From NCBI GenBank assembly GCA_949357655.1, contig CASHTG010000015.1, forward strand, positions 62,001-126,000: 64,000 bases of DNA, written 5' to 3'. The notes under the pieces were generated by a model, which saw only the letters and a program-made list of their open reading frames with translations, ran no database searches and was not told where the DNA came from. The DNA is from Parascedosporium putredinis (taxonomy: Eukaryota > Ascomycota > Sordariomycetes > Microascales > Microascaceae). Below, piece after piece: positions 35,862-47,931 of this stretch; position 1 is the stretch's first letter, and every line of letters begins with the position of its first letter. The translations under genes were made by a program, and so were the position numbers.

Positions 35862-36936
35862 TTAGCAAAAGGGGGAAACAGTGCAAGAGATCGACACAGC
35901 AGCACCAGCGAGGGCAGAGGGAACCGAAAGGGCGTAACCAATAATGTTGCAGGCTTTGCAGGCCAAGCTGGACTTGGAGCACTTGATCTCGTACGACATG
36001 CCGCCGTGGACGGAAGGGTTGCGGCCGGAGCCCGCGGGAGGCACGTTGTCCATGACCATGTCGAGGGAGCCGGGCACGCGGACGTAGTTGTCGGTCTTGG
36101 TCTCCCAGGCGAGGCACTGGCCCTCGTTGCCGGGTCGCGAGTCCCACTTGCGGCAGATCTCGGAGGTCTTGGTGTAGGTCTCGGAAAACTTGGGCTCGGC
36201 GGCGATGGAGGCGAAGGCGGCCGACATGCGCTCGATGGACCTCATGCCCGCGTCGCCGTGGCACTTCCAGGTAATGGTGCAGCCCGAGCCGATGCTGACG
36301 GCCGAGTTGTCGCAGTTGTAGCTGTCGTGCTTGAACCGGTCGTTGACCGTGGCGATGACGTTCTTGGCGGTCTGCGCGTACAGATCCACCCAGTCCGAGT
36401 TGGTGGACGCGGTGATGCGCTGGGTGTCCTCGCCGCTGGGAGGCGCGGGCTGTCCGCCGGGCTTGATGTAGGCCTTTCCGCGGTGGTTGCACACGTAGGC
36501 GCTGGAGCACCACTTGCCGTCGTCGAGCTGGTACAGGCCGTCCCAGTGGTACGAGTAGCACTTGAGGGGCTTGTCCTGTTCGTAGGTGTGGAAGGCGTCG
36601 CCGGCCGCGTTGGGGTCGCGGATGTCCTTGTTGATGTAGACGCTAAAGGTATCGCCGTTGGGCATGGTGGCTTTGACGCCGCCCTTCTGGCCCCAGGGGT
36701 ACTCGCCGGACCAGGGGACGTTGACCATCATCTGCGGCTTGTAGGTGTCGAGACCGTTGCCGGTCCAGACGTCGCCCGAGTAGTAGATCATCTCGCGGGA
36801 TGTTGAGCCACCGTTGACGCCGAGGCCGATGCCGCAGTCGGCGAGGACGAGGTTCTCGTAGGGGTCTTTGGGCCAGGGCCGTGGGAGCGAAGAGGGCGGC
36901 AGCGGCCGCGGCGTATTGCCACATGGAAGGAGCCAT
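35862..36936 (-). CDS. Secreted protein of unknown family, about 357 aa, one frame break
   Basis: Intronless. The start ATG at 36936 gives a signal peptide (MAPSMWQYAAAAAALFAPTA, then LA). The mature protein should start near KDPYENLVLADCGIGLGVNG. It contains at least ten cysteines, several Trp/Tyr-rich segments (SYHWDGLYQLDDGKWCSSAY, GCTITWKCHGDAGMRS) and SETYTKTSEICRKWDSRPGN. It ends with CSKSSLACKACNIIGYALSV and a hydrophobic stretch finishing PFC, so a GPI-type or membrane C-terminus is possible. At 36867-36872 (TTTGGG) the signal-peptide frame and the main frame disagree: one extra base or two missing. The uninterrupted 309-residue frame and even Cys spacing show it is a real protein. 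I do not recognise a characterised family. Confidence 0.8.
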
Positions 36937-38910
36937 TGCAGAGAGAGTATGGGAGAGATATAGTTGAGAGGATGAGAGATGTATTAAAAGCTGTTGTGAA
37001 GGGCTTGGAGGCTGTTGCGGATGGATAGCGAAGAAGAAGAGTGTGAGAGTGTGAGAGTGTGAGAGTGTGAGAGTGATGCTGATGGTGAGGATGATGAGAA
37101 TGAGAACAAAAGAAAAGCTCATGTTATTGATGCCCGTCCATCTCCTTATATACAAAACTATTTCGCATCGTGCTGTCTTCTCGTGAGAACCGGACAAAGC
37201 CGTATCACAACTAATCATCCAGTGTTCGCAGTCGCCGGATGCAACCTGGATCGTTTGACGGTAAGAATGATTCTCTTCTGCATATCGAAAATTCTCGTGA
37301 GTCTCTGAGGAAGCTCATGGATGTCACCAGCGGACAGGGCTGAGTCGAGAGCTGGTATCCGGATTGGGAAACGGGAACGACTTGTGGAGATGCGGTATCT
37401 GATGCTGGGAAATCTGACATGAACGAATTCGGACTGGGGAACGAGCAAAGCTCCCAAGGGTGAGACTGAAGGATTCGGCCGGCTGAGGGACGCTCTGATG
37501 TGGTTCGGTGGAAGGCCCGATGTTTTTCACCAGCCACAGCATCGTGCGAGCACCCGCGCTGGGTGAGAGGAAGAGTGCTGGGGCTTGAATCCTTCGGCAC
37601 GAGGGGGAGCTGTCTGCCGCCCAATGAAAAGGGAATCCTTCCTACTCTAAATGCAGCTCAATCAATGCAAGCTTTTTCCCTTCCTCGTTCCTGACTGGTG
37701 CCCGTTACGGGATTGAATGACAGCGGCGACCCCGATAGGTCGTCGAGGAATTTGCACACGGGACCTTTGTGTGTGTGTAGGAGAGAGAGATCCATAGATG
37801 GAGCTCCATGGGCCCCGTATATGGCCCTGAAGCCCCAAAGAATGCACTCTCCCCTTGACGATGTTGTATTCGAATTGCATCCAGTCTTTTTCCCTACACT
37901 TAACCGTCCGTGAAAATATGTTTCCACTCGTCTTTGTCGATGGGAACGTTGCTTCAGGAGCTCCTTCTTGTTCATGACCCCACGTCGGCGAGCACCGCCA
38001 GGACGGCGGAGCGGTGTGTGAAAAAATCTGGATTATCCCGCCCTTTTTTGTTTTTCATTCGTCTTTGCCCTCGTGCCATCGCCATTGGGTCCGTCGGCGA
38101 GACAAAGCCCACAAATTCAACGAACGACGTATTATCTATTGATGCGCTTCAGGATGACACGCAGCAAGCCATGACCTCAGCCCCTCACCGTGGCGCTCGG
38201 TGCACTTTGGCTCTGAGCACGAATGAAAGGGCGGCGCTGGCACGGGATTCTTGACAACGAATTTCTATACTCTCCCTCCCGGATGCTGAGCGTCTAGTTG
38301 GCCGGAATCAAAGGAGAAGTCCGGCAGGCAGGATTTGGACGACAGGGGAAATTATCCGCCTAGTTTTGAGAAGCTCTCCCTGCTTGCCCCTCCTTTTCGC
38401 CTTGGATTGGTTATCACCATCGCTCTCCAATCTCGTGCCTCCCACACGTAGTCCCAGCTGAGCTTTGGTTTATCTCTTTTGAAACCTGTTTTTATGAGAT
38501 GCCGCGTAGTAGGCGACCGTCTAGTTTACGCTTCGGGGCAGCTTCGCCAACGGAAGCATAGTTCCGGAGTCGAGCCCTTTACACCCCCACCAGAGACCCC
38601 GCTTCGGAGTTATATATGCTAAAGCTGCTTAACTGCGTCTGCCATCCCCCGACCAGCCAACAGCGTCTCGCGCTTCTTCGGCTGGCATGTGCACCAAACG
38701 CGTCCCTGAAATGACTAAATACGGGGACCGTTGGAATGGCTTTGCCGAACCTTTCGCCGCCGTGCGTGCCGGAGGCTAGTGAACCATCGGAAGAAAGCGA
38801 TGATGAACGCAAGACTTGGAGAATAAAAAGATGGGTTTGGCATCTTATCTTAATTTTGTTGTCGAGAGTCGACTCTTCAACAAGTGAAATTGCCCAAGAA
38901 TTTCCACCAC
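36937..38910. other. Divergent intergenic region, 2.0 kb
   Basis: Promoters of the secreted protein (-) and aldehyde dehydrogenase (+). A GAGAGTGT repeat (37041-37075) sits in the 5' UTR side of the secreted-protein gene. No gene recognised. Confidence 0.55.
37041..37075. repeat. 8-bp tandem repeat (GTGTGAGA)
   Basis: About four perfect units of GTGTGAGA, roughly 105 bp upstream of a minus-strand start codon. Confidence 0.85.
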
Positions 38911-40501
38911 ATGCCCTCTGACACAATGGTCGCCGCACCCAACACCCTCAACGAGGCCCAGCAGCTCTTCGTGAGCGGGGAACACCGGTCCTCCTCGGAC
39001 AATTCCCAGTTCGACGTGATCAATCCCATGACGGGAGAAGTCGTCTACGCCTGCGCATCCGCGACCGTGCAGGATGCGTCCGACGCCATTGACAGCGCCC
39101 ACGTCGCTTATAAATCGTGGTCTAAAACCGGTCCGTCCGTACGACGGGCCATCTTTCTCAAGGCGGCCGACATTCTCGAAGGCTACGCGCGGGGCGACGC
39201 GCCCGAGATTCTTCGCGCAGAGGTGTCGGCCACGGAGACTTGGATCCGGGTCAACATTTTCGCCACGGCCGGCGTGTTGAGGAGGCGGCGGGCTTGGTCA
39301 CGCACGTCAAGGGGAGATCGTTCCCGCGGATCGGCCGGGTACTACGGTTTTGATCGCGAGGAGGCGCTGGGCGTAGTGTATGCCATTAGCCCTTGGAATG
39401 CACCGGTATGTCTATGCTTTTCACCCTTGCGTCTCACTCGTCTCCGTGTGTGATGGGGAAGAAATAGCTGCTAAAGAGTACTGCTAGATCAATCTCACGG
39501 CGAGGGCCATCGCGTGTCCGTTAATATGCGGCAACACGGTCGTTCTACGACCCTCGGAGCGCAGCCCCAAGTCCCAGAGCCTCGTCATCAAGGCCCTGAC
39601 CGAAGCCGGGCTCCCCGCCGGATGCGTCAACTACCTCCCCTGCCAGCCGGACCGCGCCGCGGAGATTAGCGAGTTCGCCGTCAAGCACCCCAAGGTGAGG
39701 CGCATCAACTTCACGGGGAGCGAGCGCGTGGGCACCATCATCGCGGGCTGGGCTGCGTCGTGCTTGAAAAAGTGCGTCTTCGAGCTCGGCGGCAAGGCTC
39801 CCGTCATTGTGCGGGAGGATGCCAACATCCAAGACGCCGTCGAGTCCATCGTTTTTGGCGGATTCGCTAATAATGGCCAAGTATGCATGTCGACGGAGCG
39901 CGTTATTGTGCATAAATCCATCATGGGCCAGTTTAAGGAGGAGCTACTCGCCCGAACAAAGCAACTCAAGTGCGGTAATCACTTGGTGGATAGGGATGTG
40001 TCGATTTCCGGCCTCTACATGCCGGCATCAGCTAAACGGGTTATCGAACTTGTTCAATCCGCTGTTGACGGAGGCGCTACGCTCTTGATGGGTGATTTGC
40101 AGATTGATGGCCCTAACAAGACCATCGTGAGGCCCCATATCCTTCAAGGCGTGATGAGAGAGATGGATCTTTACCACCAGGAATCCTTTGGTCCCGTCAT
40201 GATCCTCATCGAGTACGAAACAGACGAACAGAGCGTCGAGTTGGCTAACGACAGCGACTTCTCGCTATGTGCCAGCATCTTCTCCCGCGACATCATGCGT
40301 GCCATGGAAATGGCAAAGGAGGTGAGGGCGGGCAGCTGTCACATCAACGGTCCCACGATATACATCGAGCCAACGCTTCCCAACGGAGGCGTGGGTGGCA
40401 GTAGCGGATACGGACGGTTCGGCGGGATTGCGGGCATTGAGGAGTTCTCGGAGCGCAAGATTATCAGCTTGGCTCAAAGTGGCATGAAGTTCCATTTCTA
40501 A
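38911..40501 (+). CDS. NAD(P)-dependent aldehyde dehydrogenase, three clustered frame breaks
   Basis: Two exons, 38911-39405 and 39488-40501, about 503 aa, the normal ALDH length. The start may instead be the in-frame ATG at 38926. Motifs: VVYAISPWNAP (cofactor entry), GNTVVLRPSERSPKSQ, INFTGSERVG (glycine motif), FELGGKAPVIV with the general-base Glu, NNGQVCMSTERVIV with the catalytic Cys, and ESFGPVMILIEYETDEQSV. Similar in type to salicylaldehyde/vanillin dehydrogenases. In exon 1 three single bases are missing within about 75 bp (39279, 39311-39314, about 39355). Together they restore the frame, so a naive translation gives a scrambled stretch of about 25 residues instead of EEAAGLVTHVKGEIVPADRP. 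Oxidises an aldehyde to the acid in the cytosol. Confidence 0.92.
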
Positions 40502-40694
40502 GATACTATTTTATCTATCTTATATTGTACTATTGATTTCTGCTCGTAGAGCTTGCCGTTGTTGGCTCCAAAGAAGAACAGCACAATAAACCGGCACACC
40601 ACTTCATTGCCTTGATAATAGCAAACACTTGGCAAAGCGCTTGGGCATGCGTATGCTTAAAACAATTGGAAACTCGTCCTCCTGGCCCCGTCCG

Positions 40695-42136
40695 CTACAG
40701 TTTAGTCATTCTTTCAAGCAAGTGGTTGGCCTCCGTGTTAGGGTACTCGACGTTTTGCGAGGGATCCGGACGCTTTCGGTCCCAGGCCCACTTGTCTGCC
40801 AGCTCCGGAGACAGTTCGCCCTCCATCATTTGCGTGATGTACTTGCCAAGGACGGGGAAGAACTTGTAGCCGTGGAAAGACCCGCAAGTGGCGATATAAA
40901 GTCCTCGGGCCGCCGAGTGAGGAGAAATGATGAAGTCGGATGTCGTGGTGAACGCGTCCCTGAGTACAGTTAGTTATTCTGTATGTTGAAGTCGGGTTGA
41001 TTGGGATCAATCTCACCAGCATATTCGGTGCTTGGTCATTCGCCAGTCCGCGCTGGCTGGCCCGTACCAAAGGTTTCTCGACTCCACAATATCCTGCTTC
41101 AAAGGCCCGGGAACTTTCCATTGATTGTAGTCTGAGGCAGCAGGTGGCGATGAGAGGTATCGCCCGGGCAGAACTTCTCGGGTATTCGTGAAGATCTTGG
41201 AACCCCACCATTTTAGCTCACCGTCTTTTGTTGGTGGAAGGCTTCCGATGAAGGGCTTGCCTGTTGGAATCGTCAGATCCGAGGTTCAACTTGGGATTCC
41301 CCCAACAGGGATCAGGGCGGACGGAGGAATACCTTCATTAGGTGTGTAACCTTGGAAGCCCACTGGCATATTCTTGAACTTCTGGTACTGTTCAGCCGTG
41401 AGCTGTGCCATTCCGGTCGTGATGCCCGCAGCGAGTATCCTCGACCCTGCACTCAGACCCTCGTTGCCGCTCGCCTCCGCGCTCATTTCCAGCAAAGTGG
41501 GAGTGAAGGCGCCGGCAGACACAATCACATGGCTCGAAAGCAGACGGTTTCCATCCCGCGTCTTGGCCCCGATGCAGCGCCTCCCGTCAAACTCCAACGT
41601 GGCGACCTCGGCGGTCACGTACTTTACCCCAAGCTCTATGCACCTCTTGGTAATGGCCACGAGGAGTCTCCCGCCGCACCCCAGCCACTCGATTTGTTAA
41701 GGAGCACCTCCTTGGCGCCCGTGTAATCCGCATTATCGAACAGGCCGTCAAACATCTTCCGGGCCTGGGCGACCGGCAATGCCTCAATATCGTTGTGCCG
41801 ACCGAATCCCTTGTGGTGGTTGATAACGTCCTGGGCATAGGAGCTGCGGCATATCCAGTAGACGCCTGTCTGGTGAAAGTAGGGCTTCCAGAGAGGGTCC
41901 GACTGGAACACGTCCTGGGCTTCGAGCGCGAGCTGGCAGTAGACTTTGTCGTCGTAGTCGGCCCGCACTACCTTGTTCCAGTCCCACGAGGCGGCCACGC
42001 GGGACTCGGCGTCGTAGGCGTCGCGGTCGACGAGCGTGACGGAGGCTGTGGGGTACTTTTGGATGAGGTGGTAGGCCGTAGACACGCCGAACACCCCTGA
42101 GCCAATGATCAGGTAGGATGTCCCCTTGGCAGCCAT
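40695..42136 (-). CDS. FAD-dependent amine oxidase (sarcosine/fructosyl-amino-acid oxidase-like), one frame break
   Basis: Three exons, 41333-42136, 41017-41260 and 40695-40959, about 437 aa. N-terminal Rossmann FAD motif YLIIGSGVFGVSTAYHL, then SVTLVDRDAYDAESRVAASW, and SSGWGAAGRLLVAITKRCIE. The C-terminus has the covalent-flavin region with HRICWDAFT, DFIISPHS and ATCGSFHGYKFFPVLGKYIT, whose Cys is the usual flavin attachment residue. The run 41670-41672 is one base short (between GWGAAG and RLLVAITKR). The phases of all three exons then agree. Family members oxidise N-methyl amino acids, pipecolate or Amadori products, releasing hydrogen peroxide. No PTS1 tripeptide: the C-terminus is RMTKL. 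Tail-to-tail with an aldehyde dehydrogenase 190 bp away. Confidence 0.92.
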
Positions 42137-42574
42137 CTTGAAGTTTCCGGTAAAGGTCTACGGAGCTGGAGCGCAAGCCAAAAATAAAGGATTTAGAGCA
42201 GAGGTCAAGGTGGCCGTGAGAGCTTATCATACAAAGAGGAGTTGAATTCGGTGGGGCGTGAGCTCGGCAACTTGAACGACGGCTGGTTAAACGGCCCAAT
42301 CACGTGGGCCGCTTAACCACCTGTGCCGGGTATCGACGGGAAGCGGCCGATGGGCTCAGGCGCTTATTCCAAAATGGCTACAACTAGGCGACCGGTGCGA
42401 ATGGGCGATCCCCTTGCGTAAGGAAAGATATAAGGGATCGAAGATATTTGAGGAAAAGACGAAATAGGTGTTGGAAATTTTGAATACTTATTTTTTATAA
42501 GCGGGTCTTTCTCTAGGAAAGTAGCTGCCCAGTCTTTGGACTTGACTTTTTATACATGGGTACTTATTTAAAAG
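42137..42574. other. Intergenic, downstream of the NLR
   Basis: Promoter of the flavoenzyme and 3' region of the NLR. No gene seen. Confidence 0.6.
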
Positions 42575-45500
42575 TTAACTCCAATGATCTAAAGTAGCTA
42601 AGGAAGCCAGTGTATATGGGTGGTTTGGCCCAAGAACGCGCTGCCGTGATGAAGCGCAAGTCCGCATCAAAGCCAGCGCATCAGCCAACCGCCCTTGAGC
42701 TTCCCACGTATATGCCAAGTTATTCATACTTAGAAGGGTGTCAGGATGATCATCCCCAAGCCTCGCCTTTCTCATCTCTAACACCTGTACCCCTAGCTTC
42801 TCAGCCTCTTCTAATCGCCCTTGGTTCCAAAATGTTGACGCCAAGTTCGCCATACTTGTAAGGGTATTAGGGTGATTATCCCCAAGCTTCACCTTTCTCA
42901 TCTCCATCACCTGCACCTCTAGCTTCTCAGCCTCTTCTAATCGACCCTGGCCCTGAAATGTTGACGTCAAATTCGCCATACTTGTAAGGGTATTAGGGTG
43001 ATCATCCCCAAGCTTCACCTTTCTCATCTCCATCACCTGCACCTCTAGCTTCTCAGCCTCTTCTAATCGACCCTGGCCCTTAAATGTTGACGCCAAGTTC
43101 GCCATACTTGTAAGGGTAACAGGGTGATCATCCCAAGCTTCACCTTTCTCATCTCCATCACCTGCACCCCTAGCTTCTCAGCCTCTTCTAATCGACCCTG
43201 GCCCTGAAATGTTGACGCCAAATTCGCCATACTTGTAAGGGTATCAGGGTGATCATCCCAAGCTTCACCTTTCTCATCTCCATCACCTGCACCCCTAGCT
43301 TCTCAGCCTCTTCTAATCGACCCTGGCCCTTAAATGTTGACGCCAAGTTCGCCATACTTGTAAGGGTAACAGGGTGATCATCCCCAAGCTTCACCTTTCT
43401 CATCTCCATCACCTGCACCCCTAGCTTCTCAGCCTCTTCTAATCGACCCTGGCCCTGAAATGTTGACGCCAAATTCGCCATACTTGTAAGGGTATCAGGG
43501 TGATCATCCCCAAGCTTCACCTTTCTCATCTCCATCACCTGCACCCCTAGCTTCTCAGCCTCTTCTAATCGACCCTGGCCCTTAAATGTTGACGCCAAGT
43601 TCGCCATACTTGTAAGGGTATCAGGGTGATCATCCCCAAGCTTCGCCTTTCTCATCTCCATCACCTGCACCTCTAGCTTCTCAGCCTCTTCTAATCGACC
43701 CTGGTCCCAAAGTGTTAACGCTAAGTTCGCCATACTTGTAAGGGTATCAGGGTGATCATCCCCAAGCTTCACCTTTCTCATCTCTATCACCTGCACCCCT
43801 AGCTTCTTAGCCTCTTCTAATCGACCCTGGTCCCAAAATGTTAACGCTAAGTTCGCCATACTTGTAAGAGTATCAGGGTGATCATCCCCAAGCTTCGCCT
43901 TTCTCATCTCCATCACCTGCACCTCTAGCTTCTCAGCCTCCTCCCATCGGCCCTGGTTACAGAAGGTTTTTGCCAAAGCCGCCATGCTAGCAACTGCAGA
44001 AAGATCGTCTTGTCCTAATATTTTGTTCCGTAAACTTAAAGCATTTAACAGTAACTTCTCCGCACTGCTGAATTGGCCTCGACTATCATGATACGTTGCT
44101 ATATTATCAAGAAGATCTGCCCTTTCTAGCTCCATTTCATCAGACTCTGTACCCTTAAACTTTAATACTTCATATGCATGTGGAAGATATGTCCCGCATA
44201 CTACCCAATTCTCGTAATTTCCCGATGGATAATTTTGAGATACTACCAGAATCGCCTGGTCTTCAAAATGCTCTGTTCTTTCTGCTCTTATAAGCCACTT
44301 TCGCGACACTAGCTGTACTAAACGGTGAATACCTAGGGTTTGGTCTATTCCCTCCATTACGAAGGAAAACCCCTTGAGAATACCAATAGCGTCTGTGAGC
44401 TGTTTTGTATTATATGGTCCCTGGTTATGCTGGTTTGCGTAGGAGGCCAAGAACTGTATAGGAATAGCCTGCCGGTCAAAGAAGCTCATAAGTGAAAGTA
44501 GCTCCGCTGCAAGGTCGTTTTGCCGTCGGATCTGCTCGAATGAAGTTATCCAAGTTTCAGCGACTGCACGGGAGGTCTCCAAATCTCTCCCATCAGTCTC
44601 GAATTCTTCACCTAGGTAATCCACGAGATCCTGATCTTGTTCACCGAGGAGTCCAAGGTAGTTACTGACAGATATACTTCGTGTCTGTATGTAGGCTGCA
44701 GCTTGAACAAGTGCAAGTGGGAGCCCTTCTAGTCGGGAGCAAAGGCTATATGAATTCTCTAAGTTGATATCGCTTCCCTGGAACTTCGAATGGAGGAGCT
44801 TGTTTGCGTTGTTTGCGTCCATCGCACTGATTTCCGTTGGGTATTTTCCCTTTCGCAGTCTTGAGCCGACCTCTTTGTTTCTCGTGGTAACGAGAATCGA
44901 TCCATGTGGGCATTCTGGGATATAATACCCAAGGCTTTCTTTGTGGCTGGACTTGTCGATAGGCCCGCTCTCTACCGCCTGGCTAAAAGGAGCTGCGCGT
45001 CATCGGCATTGTCTATGACCATCAACCACTGGCCGCGGTCCTTGTTGTTCAGCCAGTCCTTCACAAGAGACAGCATATCTGTTGACGGGTCATCATGGCC
45101 GGGGATTTCGCAGTCTTTTGCGATAGATGCATATGACTGGCGGAACCGCTCGCCATTGCTGGCATGGACCCAGAACACAGATACTTCTGGGCGTGTCTTG
45201 CGTAGCTGGTACACGTACTCTATCGCAATTTGAGTTTTCCTATCTCACATTAGTAGAGCTTACGACAAAGTGGGAATAGCTTCTTTTGTACCCGATGCCC
45301 CCAAGCCCATGAAGCGCGGCTCTGAGATGCCACTTGCCGCTCGGCCGTTCCTGCCCATGGCCCAGCTGGCTTCTTAGCTGCTCGAGAATTTCAGCTCGTC
45401 CGACGAAGTCCTGATTCTGGGGGTATGGTACAAGGACTGTTCTTCAATTAGCTTAGTCTAGGATATATTGGCACGTTACCTACATGGTGCTTCATCTTGG

Positions 45501-46652
45501 TTGCGGTCCTCTACAGCTCCATTAACATTCTCTACAACCCTGTGAACCCCTTTAATCCACCGCCGTAGTTCGCTGCAGACTGCCTTGAACCCCGCATCGT
45601 CAGTACTGGAGAATCTGACCATGTCCATATGGTTGGCTCGAATCCCGATTGGAATGTACCCTGGCAGGATAGCGGAATGTTGTGGCACAACCTGCGAATC
45701 TAGTCAGTTGGATATACTCTATCGAGTTATACTATGAGGCTTACCTGGCCGACGCCCGGAAGAGGTAGCTCTTCAAAGAAGCAGCTGATTTCAATTGGGT
45801 GTTCCCCTTTGGACCGTGCCATGATCATGTTGTGGAACTCATCCTGTATCCGAGCAAGAACTTCCGAGTCCTGGCGCAAAACTTGTACGATTTTGGTATT
45901 AGTCTGTTTGATGATGCCGATAGATTGGGAAAGCAGTTCCGCCCATCTCGCCAGCGCTGCGCCATGGTGCGGTGTGCCTAAGAAGGCAATGCCATGGGTC
46001 ATTTGAACAATGCTTTTGAGATGGCTTTCTTGCCGTTGTCTCGCTATACACAGCGCCTGCGAAACGTGTCAGATAGTAATGGTATCGTACCTCAGACTAT
46101 TAAATACGACTCACATCCTCACAAACTAAGCCACCTAGACTGTGGCAAACAAACACGATTGGTCGCCCATTCTATCGGTGTCAGAGCCATAACTATTTTC
46201 AAATGATAGCGGAAACATACAGTATCATCATCGTCGCGGTATGTCGAGAGGGATGTCAATAATTTCAAGCATGATCACGTATTCGATTCTCCGATACTAC
46301 ATTCTTCCAGTCGGATATATACGCATCGTATCCAAATGCGAGAACACGTATATTATTCAGTTTCAATGGAAGAAGGGCCTGAGGCCATGGCTCAGACGCA
46401 TCCTTGGCTGTCCAAGTCCTCTCCCTGTCGCCGGTTAGGCCGTGGATGAAGACGATACTAAGCGGGCCGTCAGCTAGCGTCTTTACCTCGTACGTCGTAT
46501 ACATACTCAACAACGGCACTGGGGTTACTATGCAGTAGCTTTATCCCAGCAGGAAAAGTCTTGCGAGTCGGGGGCGGGGCCGTATCCGATGATCCAGAGG
46601 ACTCTCCCGGAGGCCCTGCGATCCTTCGTTGTGACCTGAAGAATTTCCGCAT
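42575..46652 (-). CDS. NLR-type STAND protein: SesB-like hydrolase, NB-ARC, TPR repeats
   Basis: Seven exons: 46507-46652, 46221-46457, 46115-46171, 45745-46056, 45484-45691, 45292-45436 and 42575-45239, about 1257 aa. Domains in order: a SesB-like alpha/beta-hydrolase effector domain (residues about 45-270; FIHGLTGDRERTW, FVCHSLGGLVCED with the nucleophile Ser, HGIAFLGTPHHGAAL); NB-ARC (FVGRAEILEQLR, P-loop GLGGIGKTQIAIEYVY split by an intron, WLMVIDNADD as Walker B, SILVTTRNKEVGSRL, GLPLAL); and about eleven 42-residue TPR_12-type repeats. Four single bases are missing: 46267-46268, 44985-44988, 43257-43259 and 43132-43134. Fungal NLRs of this class take part in heterokaryon incompatibility or other non-self recognition, with the repeat domain as sensor. 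The repeats are nearly identical, as in variable NLRs. Confidence 0.92.
42680..43990 (-). repeat. 126-bp tandem repeats encoding TPR units
   Basis: About ten consecutive 126-bp units (42 codons; consensus includes GRLEEAEKLGVQVMEMRKVK). Central units alternate between FKGQ and FQGQ types three times, so a two-unit block of 252 bp appears to have been duplicated. Copies differ by only a few bases. Confidence 0.92.
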
Positions 46653-47931
46653 TCTGTCAAGTGGGTCGAGGTGCTAGTGCGTGCGCGCTTGCAAATAGTT
46701 CAGAACAAAGGTTCTCGCTTCCCTCGGTCGGCGTGGTCCGTCCTTAGCGTAGGAGTCTCCAGAGTTGACGGAAGCGGGGTAGGCAGCACCCATGGTCGAG
46801 ACAGCCCGGGATTGCTATTTTGTCACAAACTGATGCCCAAACCAACGTGTAATTCTTGCAGTTCACGTGATTGGGTTGGGAGACGTCGGAAGTAAATGTG
46901 GTCCAATGAGTGGTGAAAATCGTCCGCCTCGAAATATTTCAAGAGGGGTGCCTGTCTGAATGGCCTCGCTATATGTTACAAGGACGAGCTTCCAGACCAG
47001 CCGTATCTCACCCGCTCACCTTGCCCAATTCTTTATCCCTTATGTGGACAAGCTGCCGGGGTAAAGGAAACATTTAATAAAAGAGCAGGCAGGACGTAGA
47101 CTGAAGATGAGCTTGCGGCATCTCCCTGCCATTTCTGGAATGATGGCTTGACCCGGAAATTTGCGGATGTTGTAGAGTCGATAACCAAGCCATGCCGCCC
47201 AGATGGACGGGTGGTCGTCGTCTCGGTCGACGATCATTTGAAGTGACCGCCCGCCACGCTGGCCGTGGGGCAAACGCCACGAGACGCTAGGATTGATGCG
47301 GAGCCAGCTGTCTCCGGCGGGCCAGATGCTGTGGGAATAGATTAGATGTCCCGCGCCACCACATGGCCTCGGCTGAACTTGTTGATGCAGGACTCGAGGT
47401 GCGAAGTCGATTAAACATTGATCCATGGATGCGATAAACACTAGACCATCACTTAAGGAGACCAGGTGTGCTTGTCTAACCATCGTGGAAGCCGGAGACA
47501 AACACTATTTGGTTCAAAGTCCCCGTATTTCGAGCAAAGAATATTTCGCTCTCAAATTTTGACCAAAGCTTGGGCACTTCAGTTGGTAAGATAGCATCTA
47601 GGCTATGCTGACTACGAGAAAGGTGGCTCTGTCAAGAAGTATTCGCAGTAGAATCTGGTTCACATATATTTCGGAGCAAATGATGGAGCTTTTATTGTCG
47701 ATATCGATCTTCACATCCATGTGATACACAGCCGAGGTCCTGCGGTCAGTGTGTAAGTTGTCATGGTTCTTCTTTGACAAAGATGTTTTGATGATAATTA
47801 AAGGTCGACCGACACTATGTATCGCATATTATATACCCCTAGCGCCCGTTTGGATAGTCATCCTCCCCAAAACCAGATATAAAGTCACATATCGCGACCA
47901 AGGTTTCAACCTAACCCGAATCAAGTGCCTC
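46653..47931. other. Intergenic, 1.3 kb, with a doubtful ORF
   Basis: Promoter of the NLR plus unassigned DNA. A minus-strand frame at 47040-47501 (about 150 codons, with ATG at 47484) contains protein-like text such as HPSIWAAWLGYRLYNIRKFP but has no recognised motif, and its start context is unclear. It may be the remnant of a gene. Confidence 0.4.

Noticed and set aside
35736..36806. Plus-strand open frame of 356 codons
   Set aside because: Antisense to the secreted protein, which has a signal peptide and coherent Cys pattern; the shadow is a Val/Gly/Ala-rich artefact.
43188..44822. Treating the NLR C-terminus as two separate genes
   Set aside because: The downstream frame begins in mid-repeat and continues the same 42-residue TPR unit; the break is one base in each of two units.
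47040..47501. Possible 150-aa minus-strand gene
   Set aside because: Some protein-like text but no recognisable domain, no clear start or splice context; mentioned only as a doubtful ORF.
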